NCBI RefSeq assembly: GCF_015356785.1 | Contig: NZ_JAAEJV010000013.1 | Coordinates: 1 to 46,955, forward strand | Direction: 5' to 3' | Length of the DNA stretch: 46,955 nucleotides | Origin: Candidatus Neptunochlamydia vexilliferae | GTDB taxonomy: Bacteria > Chlamydiota > Chlamydiia > Chlamydiales > Simkaniaceae | Shown: positions 7,508-15,800 of the stretch, piece by piece | How positions within the stretch are numbered: position 1 is the first letter of the stretch | Layout of the letters: every line of letters starts with the position of its first letter | Translations under genes and position numbers: made by a program | The notes under the pieces: model-generated | The model's input: the letters and a program-made list of their open reading frames with translations, nothing else | The model's database searches: none | Told to the model about the DNA's origin: nothing

Positions 7508-10500
7508 CCCAGATTTTTCTTTTTGGTAGAGCAAGGTTACGACTGCAGCATCTAGCGCTGTGGGTAGGGCATAGCCCTTAGAAGCACAGGCATCTACAAT
7601 TTTCAATTGTCCTGCTGTATTTGTGGTACGTGTTCCTTCTAGGACACCTTTGCTTACAAGGATCCAGTGAGAGGCTACTTCTTTATTTCCAAGATAGTTT
7701 TTTACGTGATCGCTATAAAAATTATATTTTCCAAAAAGGTTTTGCAGGTTATTAAGAGTTAAGTTTTCTCCATTGACTTTTCTTGGAACCCAAACAAGAA
7801 GGTGTGTTTTGTGAACGGGATCACGTTCTGTATAACCTTCAACTTTAAAAGTGGTAGGAGCCTTCAGAATCTCCTCAATATTAGCAGGGAGAGGACCTTC
7901 AGCACCCTCAATATTTTTAAAATGCTTCTGCCATATGCTCTTGCCAAAAACGGTGTCGCGAAACCTTTGTTGAATAGAAAGGCCACTGGAAGTTAATAGC
8001 TTAGCTCCTATAATGCCACTGGTTTCGTAAGAGTCGGTATGCATGTGTACGTAAAGCCTGCCATCTTCGGAATTCCCAATAGCTACTGGATAGTTATTAT
8101 TCGTGACGCTCTCTAAACACCGTGTTAGTGTTGAAAAGTTGTTATCTTTCCCTTTTGGAAATAGGTTCTTTTTATTTTTGCTTTGGTATAGAAGAAGCGC
8201 TGCTGCTATATCTAAAGATGAAGGCAGATTATAACCCTCATAACTGTAAGCTGCCATTACCTTCTTTTGATAAGGGTAACCTTTTCCTCGTGTGCCTTTT
8301 AAGATGTTTCTGCTTAAAAGGATCCAGTGGGCAGAAGAAGTTGTTTTAGAACCATGCTCATTTTTGATTTCCTTGCTATAACCGTGATAGTTCCCAAAGA
8401 GATTTTGTAGGTTATTCAGTGAGAGGCTGACCCCATCAACCTTTTCAGGAATCCAAACAAGAATATGGGTTTCACTAGTAGGTGCATCTTTTTTATACCC
8501 TTCAACTTCAAAGGGAGCGGGTGCACTTAAAATCTCTTCGATATTAGCAGGTAGAGGAGGTTCAGCGCCTTCAACATTTTTGAAATGGCTTTCCCATATG
8601 CTCTTGCCAAATACTGCATGCAAAAACTTTTTTTGGATCTCAGTATTTCTAGAAATTTGCGTCGATTCAAGTGTTCTTGCAGCTATCATACCGTTTGGTT
8701 TATAATTAAAGTTTCCACTACCACCATAATCATATGTAATGCAGAGACCTTTATCTGATAAGCCACCTACGTCTAAAGGCCACTGGTTGTTATTAATACT
8801 TTCTTGACATCGCGTATAAGTATTAGGAGCACTACTTAGAAGCTTCTTTCCTTTTTCTTTGTAATGGAGGAGAAGAGCTGTTGTAACATCTAGAGCTGTT
8901 GGCAGGACATATCCTTGAGAAGCATAAGATTTAAGTAATTTTTTCTGATTCGAATATGTTTGCTCTCTCGTTCCTTCTAAAACATTTTTACTTAGGAGGA
9001 TCCAGTGAGAGGATGGATTTATTTTTTCTCCTAGCTCTTTTTCAACTTCACTTTTATAAAACCTATGGTTTCCAAATAAATTCTGCAATCCGTTAAGAGA
9101 AATTCCGATTCCATCAACCTTTTCAGGGATCCAAACAAGAATATGGGTTTCACTAGTAGGTGCATCTTTTTTATACCCTTCAACTTCAAAAGGAGCGGGT
9201 GCACTTAAAATCTCCTCGATATCAGCAGGCAGAGGAGCTTCAGTTCCCTCAATATTTTTGAAATGCTTCTGCCAGATGGTTTTACCAAAAACGGTGTTGG
9301 GAAACCTTTGTTGGACAAGGGTATTTCTAGAAATTTGTGTAGAAAGGTTCCTGAAGCCAACGATTCCATTGTGCTTATGTGTCGACTCTTTGGAAGAGTG
9401 ACAGACCTCAATTGACTCACCAAAACCACCAACAGCCACGGGCCATTTTTGAGCATTGACGAGATCTTCGCATCGCGTATATGTAAATGGTTTTTCTGCA
9501 AGCAGCTTTTCGCCTGTTTGTTTTTCGATAAGGAAGAGTGCTGTTACAACGTCAACCGCTTTGGGAAGGTGGTATCCTTTTGATGCATAGTTCCCTATAA
9601 GTTGTTTTTGAGTATCATAGGTCTTCTCCCTTGAGCCTTTAATGACATTTTTACTGATAAGGACCCAATGGGGCTTGTTGACTTTTTTACTCCCCACCTC
9701 TGTTTTTACATGGCTTACATAAGTTTTTTCGTGATTTCTATACTTTTTTTTAAAAATCATTCCTAGTGTATCTAAAGAAAGCGGTATTCCGTTTATTTTT
9801 TCAGGAATCCAAACAAGAATATGAGTTTTGCTGGTAGGAATATCTTTTCTATACCCCTCAACTTCAAAGGGAGCGGGTGCACTTAAAATCTCCTCAATAT
9901 TAGCAGGGAGAGGAGCTTCAGCACCCTCAACATTTTTAAAATGCTTCTGCCATATGCTCTTGCCAAACACTGCATGGGAAAACTTGTTTTGGATCTCAGT
10001 ATTTCTAATAACCTCTGTTGTTAAATTGCGCCAGGCAATTGCTCCATCATCTGAAGTGGTATAACGACTTCCTCTTATATCAAGCCCTTTTTTGGAAAAC
10101 ATTCCAACAGTTACATCAGATAAGTTTAAGCTTTTGACTTTCTCTTTACAGCGAGTTTTTACCTCGCTATATAGATAGTCACCCGTATAAAGATGATGGA
10201 CCCATGATGCAGCTGCAACATCTAGAGCCGGGGGATGCTCATAAAGGGTACTCTCAAAAAACTTTTTCTGCTGCTCATAATTCTTATTATAGCTGTCAGG
10301 CACAACTGTACGCGTCATTAAAACCCAGTGAGATGGGGAGGCCGGCTTGTTCCATACTTCTTTTCTAAGATTTTCTCTATGTGATTTGCTTTCAGAGTAA
10401 GTGTATGGTGATTTATCTTTACTCTTAATAATCTGCTCAAGATGATTTAATGTTAGGGCTTTGCCATTGACTGTCTCTGGAATAAGAACAAGGATGTGGG

Positions 10501-12712
10501 AATCCCTGACTGTTTTCCCCAAACCAAATGGACAAGGTTGGTCTAAGATTTCTTCAATGTTAGAAGGCAGAGGAGGCTCTTTTCCAATTTTACCAAAATA
10601 CTTCTCCCAAACCGCTTTTCCAATCGCAATATCAGGGAATTTTTGTTGGGTATCGGTATTTAAGGGGTGGGTCTTCTTCCGTTCTTTTTTAAGAGCTTTA
10701 ACCTCTGTTTCAAGCTTGGCCATCCTTAATGCTAGAGAAGCAATAAGCTTTGTTGTCTCCCCTCTTTGGTTGAGTTTAAGAAGTTTTTCAAGAGCATAGG
10801 TATAAAGCTTTGGTTTTTTCCCAGAAATCTCCATTAGCTCTTTATAGAGAACTGCAGCGGTTTTGGGTTCTTTCTTTTTGTCGATGAGTGTAAGCTGAGT
10901 AAGCATGGGGCTTGAACTATTGGGAATAAGGCTTTGAGCTTGTTTATAGTGATCCTTTGCAGCTTGGAATTTGTTTTGGGCATAGCTACTACAAAACCGT
11001 GCTAAATGAAGATGGAAGTTTGATTGTGTTCTCTGCGAAGAGGGCAGCTGATCGTAAAGCTTTTTGAGCTCTTTGTAGGCATCAGCTGCAGAAGGATTCA
11101 GACTGAGAGCCTTCTGGTAGTACTCGATGGCTTTTTCGGGCTTGGAGTTTTTCGCAAGAGCTATCGCTTTGCTATAGGCCCTTTCGTTTTGTGCGGTAGC
11201 TTCATAATAGCGAATGGCTAGCTCATTGATCTTTGGGTCTCCAAAGGCTTCTAAGGCTTCTAAGGCTTGTTCTATTGCTTCTGTTCTTATTTCCCTCTTG
11301 ACTTTATTTATTTGCTTTTCATCTGAGAGGTCTATTAAAAGAGCAACCCCATGATACTCGCTAATCCAAGGAGTCTTACTTGACTCAGGATAATTTTCGT
11401 ATCTAAAATCTACACGAAACCCTTGATTACCAAAGTTCCCAATCGCTACAGGTTGATTATTGGTAATTTTTTCTTGGCAGCGAGCATACGTATAAGGGTT
11501 AATCGGTAATAATCTCTGTTGAGTGGCTTTTTCATAAATCAATAATGATGCTGCTAAATCAATAGCTCTTGGGATAACATATCCTTGGCAAGCATACATA
11601 TCTATGGTCTTTTTGTGATCTATGTAACTTTTGTTCCTTGTACCCTCAATTAAACCCTTGCTCATTAAAACCCAGTGAGCCTTACCAGTGCTTTTGTTTC
11701 CCTCTTTGCTTCCGATTGGCCCATGATAGTAGCTATATCTATTAAATAATCCTGATAAACTATTAAGAGAAACATTAATCCCCTTAACTCTCTCGGGTAT
11801 CCAAACAAGGATATGGGTATCGCGAACCTTGCCGCTAAAGCCCTCTACTTTGAAGGGAGTCGGAGCATTTAGGATGTCTTCAATATCGTCGGGAAGGGTT
11901 CCTTCTTCTCCCTCAATACTCCCCTTACCAAAGTGTTTTTCCCAAACGGCCTTTCCGATCGCAATATCGGGAAGCTTTCTACCTGTGGTGGTATTGAAGA
12001 CTTGAGTGGTTGAGCTACTGCTTGAGGAAGAGCTTGCTTGGCTCGAACTGTTGCTCTGCTTCCCTTTATCGTTAGGTTTGGAAGCTTCGAGGTGCTTGAG
12101 GTAGGTATGGACAAGGGCAACAAATGCCGCTTTTTTAGGCTGATCGTTCTTTTTGTAGATGTCGATAAGGGGAGCGTAGTCTTGACTCCTTTCTGTATAG
12201 AGGAGAGCCTGTTTGTATTGTTTAAGGGCTTGTTTGAAATCGCCTTGACTGGAAAAATTTTGGGCGAGCTGGATGAAAGTCGCGGCAATTTGGGTATTTT
12301 CTTTGATGGTTTTCTCGTTGAGGGAGGCAGGAAGAGGAATAGGGAATTTTTTTGCAGCTTTTTCCGTTGAGCTAAGGACCTTTTTGATATGGATGATGAG
12401 TTCTTTAATGAGAGGAAGAGGCTGAGGGGCAGTCTTTAAGCCTTTTTTAAAAGAGACCTCATAGCCTCCGTCGCTTTTTGGGCTTATGACTGGAACTACA
12501 CCCTTTTTGAGGAGGGACTTGATCTCTTTTTTAGCGGCGCTAAAATTTTCCTTTCCGGAAGGATAAACAACCTCGGCTGTAAAGGTTTTTGAGGAGGTTG
12601 ATTGCTTAAGATCGACCTTAAGGGGGTCTTTGTTTGTAAATGAAAGCTGATACTTGGGGGTGAAATAGACAGCAAAGGGAATATCTGATGAGGTTAAAGG
12701 TCTGATGTTCAT
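7505..12712 (-). CDS. Multi-module repeat effector-like protein, N-terminal 1735 aa of a split gene
   Basis: This is the paralogue of the U-box protein without the U-box. It has the shared N-terminal domain (residues ~1-110), a helical/TPR stretch (~120-205), a Ser-rich linker (~225-240), module 1 (~246-460), a TPR/helical cassette (~475-685) nearly identical to that in the U-box protein, and modules 2 (~691-896), 3 (~909-1120), 4 (~1136-1347), 5 (~1359-1569) and 6 (from ~1581, cut by the TAG after residue 1735). Module 7 lies in the downstream frame. The modules keep W-x-x-HF, LP-x-[ND]-IEEIL, PFEVEGY-type, THILVWIP, HW[IV]L and TRC motifs. AGGAG lies seven bases before the ATG, in a leader almost identical to that of the U-box gene. 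There is no signal peptide. Function is unknown; I infer a secreted host-interaction scaffold. Confidence 0.8.
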   Translation of the reverse strand: MNIRPLTSSDIPFAVYFTPKYQLSFTNKDPLKVDLKQSTSSKTFTAEVVYPSGKENFSAAKKEIKSLLKKGVVPVISPKSDGGYEVSFKKGLKTAPQPLPLIKELIIHIKKVLSSTEKAAKKFPIPLPASLNEKTIKENTQIAATFIQLAQNFSSQGDFKQALKQYKQALLYTERSQDYAPLIDIYKKNDQPKKAAFVALVHTYLKHLEASKPNDKGKQSNSSSQASSSSSSSSTTQVFNTTTGRKLPDIAIGKAVWEKHFGKGSIEGEEGTLPDDIEDILNAPTPFKVEGFSGKVRDTHILVWIPERVKGINVSLNSLSGLFNRYSYYHGPIGSKEGNKSTGKAHWVLMSKGLIEGTRNKSYIDHKKTIDMYACQGYVIPRAIDLAASLLIYEKATQQRLLPINPYTYARCQEKITNNQPVAIGNFGNQGFRVDFRYENYPESSKTPWISEYHGVALLIDLSDEKQINKVKREIRTEAIEQALEALEAFGDPKINELAIRYYEATAQNERAYSKAIALAKNSKPEKAIEYYQKALSLNPSAADAYKELKKLYDQLPSSQRTQSNFHLHLARFCSSYAQNKFQAAKDHYKQAQSLIPNSSSPMLTQLTLIDKKKEPKTAAVLYKELMEISGKKPKLYTYALEKLLKLNQRGETTKLIASLALRMAKLETEVKALKKERKKTHPLNTDTQQKFPDIAIGKAVWEKYFGKIGKEPPLPSNIEEILDQPCPFGLGKTVRDSHILVLIPETVNGKALTLNHLEQIIKSKDKSPYTYSESKSHRENLRKEVWNKPASPSHWVLMTRTVVPDSYNKNYEQQKKFFESTLYEHPPALDVAAASWVHHLYTGDYLYSEVKTRCKEKVKSLNLSDVTVGMFSKKGLDIRGSRYTTSDDGAIAWRNLTTEVIRNTEIQNKFSHAVFGKSIWQKHFKNVEGAEAPLPANIEEILSAPAPFEVEGYRKDIPTSKTHILVWIPEKINGIPLSLDTLGMIFKKKYRNHEKTYVSHVKTEVGSKKVNKPHWVLISKNVIKGSREKTYDTQKQLIGNYASKGYHLPKAVDVVTALFLIEKQTGEKLLAEKPFTYTRCEDLVNAQKWPVAVGGFGESIEVCHSSKESTHKHNGIVGFRNLSTQISRNTLVQQRFPNTVFGKTIWQKHFKNIEGTEAPLPADIEEILSAPAPFEVEGYKKDAPTSETHILVWIPEKVDGIGISLNGLQNLFGNHRFYKSEVEKELGEKINPSSHWILLSKNVLEGTREQTYSNQKKLLKSYASQGYVLPTALDVTTALLLHYKEKGKKLLSSAPNTYTRCQESINNNQWPLDVGGLSDKGLCITYDYGGSGNFNYKPNGMIAARTLESTQISRNTEIQKKFLHAVFGKSIWESHFKNVEGAEPPLPANIEEILSAPAPFEVEGYKKDAPTSETHILVWIPEKVDGVSLSLNNLQNLFGNYHGYSKEIKNEHGSKTTSSAHWILLSRNILKGTRGKGYPYQKKVMAAYSYEGYNLPSSLDIAAALLLYQSKNKKNLFPKGKDNNFSTLTRCLESVTNNNYPVAIGNSEDGRLYVHMHTDSYETSGIIGAKLLTSSGLSIQQRFRDTVFGKSIWQKHFKNIEGAEGPLPANIEEILKAPTTFKVEGYTERDPVHKTHLLVWVPRKVNGENLTLNNLQNLFGKYNFYSDHVKNYLGNKEVASHWILVSKGVLEGTRTTNTAGQLKIVDACASKGYALPTALDAAVVTLLYQKEKSG
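8433..8550 (-). repeat. 118-bp near-identical DNA repeat, copy 1 (module 5)
   Basis: This stretch matches 9111-9228 at all but a handful of positions, exactly 678 bp away. It covers the THILVWIPEKVDG and EVEGYKKDAPTSE part of the module. Other module copies are clearly more diverged, so this pair points to recent duplication or gene conversion between modules 4 and 5. Confidence 0.8.
9111..9228 (-). repeat. 118-bp near-identical DNA repeat, copy 2 (module 4)
   Basis: This is the partner of the repeat at 8433-8550; see that entry. It encodes the same APAPFEVEGYKKDAPTSETH stretch in module 4. Confidence 0.8.
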
Positions 12713-12762
12713 AGAAATTCTCCTGCTTTAACTAAGTCTTTTAAGAGGCGAGCTCACGTAGG

Positions 12763-12793
12763 TAGCCAGAAATCATCTTATAGTTGCTGGCTA
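12763..12793. terminator. Weak hairpin between the NACHT gene and the split repeat gene
   Basis: TAGCCAG and CTGGCTA (12763-12769 and 12787-12793) can pair around a 17-base loop in the 93-bp gap. There is no T tract, so termination is doubtful. It may only be a small inverted repeat. Confidence 0.2.
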
Positions 12794-12805
12794 GGTTTAT
12801 AATTC

Positions 12806-15800
12806 TCAATCCTTTGTCTTAAGGGCATCAATCTCTTTTTCGAGAGCAAGGCTCCTGGTAACCAAGGAAGCGATTAGGCTGGCTTCCTCCCCTTTGGTGC
12901 TAAACTTGAGACGTTGCTCAAGGGCATGGGCATAAAGCTTGGGGGCGCTTTCCGATAGGTTCATTAGCTCTTTGTAGAGAGCATTGGCTGTTTTGGGGTC
13001 TTGCTTTTTATCGATGAGGGTCAGATGGGTGAGAAGGTAGGCGGGGCTTTTGGGTGCAAGACGCTGGGCTCGGTTATAGTGTTTTTTGGCTGCTTCGAAG
13101 TTTTTGTGGGCATAGTGGTGGCAAAACATGGCAAGTTCAAGGTGGAGCTTTGCTTCGACTCTCTTGGACGATGAGAGCTTGTTATAGAGCTCTTCTAGTT
13201 TTTTAGAGGGGGTGCTTGAGGAAACATTTTCTTTTAGGGAAACCTCGTAATGATCCTCCCATCTCTTATTTACAGTGGGGACAGCTCCCTGTTTGAGTAG
13301 GTGCTTGATCTCTTTTTGATCTGAAGGGTCGATAACCTGGGTTGTGAAGACCTTTGAAGATGTGGGCTCAGAGAGCTCTACCCGGATGGGGCCACTGAGA
13401 AAAGAAAGCTGATAGTTGGAGGTGAAGTAGGTCGCAAAGGGAATTTCTGAACGGGGAACAAACAGAGCCTCGTCTGTCGTCTCTTTTATGTCAGGGAGTT
13501 TGATTGGATGGGAAGAAGGAGGATTTATAGGTTCTGGAAGCTTCTTCTCGATCGCAGTTTTCCGGGTTTCAAGCTCCTTAATCCGGTCTTGAAGTTCTTG
13601 TTGTTGCACCTCATAGGCTTTTTTCTGGGCCTCAAGCAATTTTTGGTTTTCGATATGGGTTTTTTCTCTCTCTTCCTTAGCTCTATCAAGCCGCTTTTTG
13701 TAAAGCTCTTCGATTTTTTGTTTCTCTTTTTCGAGTTCTTTGACCTTGTCTTGATCATTGAACTGATTGGCAACTTCCAGTTGTTGCTGCTTTTTATTAA
13801 GACGGATATCTTTTTCTTGGGTGAGCTTTTTGAGTGTATTTTCAATTTCTTGTAGCCTTGCACTATGGGTGTAAGACTGATTTTTAAGGAGTGCGTTGTA
13901 TTTTGCGTCTATCTCAGCCTTTGCAGCGTTCAGCTCTATAATCGACTCTTCTAGTTGCTTGACCGATTGTTTAAGAGATTCTGTTTCTTTGTGATCTAAC
14001 CTGTAATTATCTAAGAGCTGCTGAAGGCCTTCAGGTTTGATGAGGAAGGAAAGTTCTGGGAAAGACTTAAGGAGCTTTTTTAAAGATTGGAGGTGGATGG
14101 CTGCTTTGTCAAAGTTTTTGGCAAAGAGCTCTTGATAAAAGCTATTGTTTAAGCTTCGGGCATCACGGAGCGCACGTTGGTAGGAAAGCGATTTTTCAAG
14201 CGCTTTAGGTTTGACAAACAGAGAGATCTGAGGAAAGGTTGTGGCAAGCTTTTTTAGACGGTCGATGTAAGTTTCTGCTTTTTTAAACTTACCCCATTGA
14301 AGCTGCTCGTTAAAGGTGTTGAGCAATCTTTGGGCGTGAGTATCAATTTTTCTTTTCTGGGTTTGAAGAAGCCTTTCGATGCTATGGTGATCAATGATGT
14401 TCAACGATTGGAGGTGTTGGTATTGGAGAGCGGCTTCTTTATAGTCTTGAGTTCCTAAAGCTTTCTCGATTTTTTTCCCAAGGATTTCTGAAATAGAGAG
14501 AAGTTTATGTTCGTCTTCGTAGGTAAGAACGGTGCTGAAGATTCTTTTATGGTGAGGGACAGGCTTGAGGGCATCGATAGCGTTTAGAAATTCGGCTCTT
14601 TTCCAGCCTCCTTTAATACTTCTATCAACAGGGTCATAGGTAAATAAGGTGTCCTGAAGCTTTTGGAGAGTAGAGTTATCCTTAATAATGAAACGACGCA
14701 ACTGGTCGAGTGTAATATTTTCAGGGGTATTAGTCACCCCAATAAGGAGAGAGTCTTTTGATTTAAGAAGGGTTTCCTTATTACTAAAGAGGTTATAAGC
14801 AATTTGAAGCATTTCCGATAGGCCTCTTGCTCTTCCTGCTTTGAGAGTGTGATAGTTGATCAGGATGACAACTTTGGCGCTTTTGGCAGCTTTGATGGCA
14901 TTTTTGATATTGACAGCGTTAGCAATATTAATTTCAGCTCCCCGGTTATCTAGGAATCCAGGGCAATCCATGTAGGTTTTTTTATCTTGAGTTTCGATTT
15001 TAGGCATGAAGGTTTTCGAGATTTTGGTATGACCAATAGGCATGATTTCATCTTTAGTTCCCCCTTGATTCTGAGGCTTGACAACAACAGCATCACCTAA
15101 GCCATCGATACCGAGCTCATCATAAGGTTTAAGTTCTAATGTGCAGCCACAAAGGTAGTTGATAGTGGTGCTTTTGCCAGCTCCAGTATTACCGATAAAG
15201 AGGGTGATATCTTTACCTTTGGCCTTCTGAGCTTCTAACTCTCCTTGACGGACACACTCTAATAGTAGGGCAATGCTCTCATCTGTGTTTAGAGTTTTGT
15301 GGGGATTTTTGAGCTTTTGGTCAATGAGGGCTTTAGGATCGTTTTCGATTAGTGTTGGGACTATTTGCTTTAAGAGTAACGGCTGTTTCTCAAATGAAGG
15401 TTTGATGTAAAAAATTTCTTGACATTCATTGTAACACTTACGTGTAAGCTCTAGTTTTTTCTCACTAGGTCGGAGTAATCTCAAAAATGATTCGAATTTA
15501 ACCTTGTTACTTAGAACAAGGTGACCACATAAGAAAACAATCGCCCGTTCCATTGTGGGTCGGTTTTTAAACTTGTTAAGAAATTCAGCTTGCTTTTCTT
15601 GGGTGCAGTTGGATAAATAGTAGGCAGCTAGGTATTCTTGGATGGTAAAGTGAATGAAGGAATATTTTTGTGTGTGCGTATGTTTCTGAATAAGCCCTGT
15701 AGAGAGAAAGGTCTCGATTCTTTTATGTGGAAGGATCAGACTCTCTCTTTTAAGCGCATCGAGGGCAAGCTTTCCAAGCTGCTTGAGAAGTTCACCTCTC

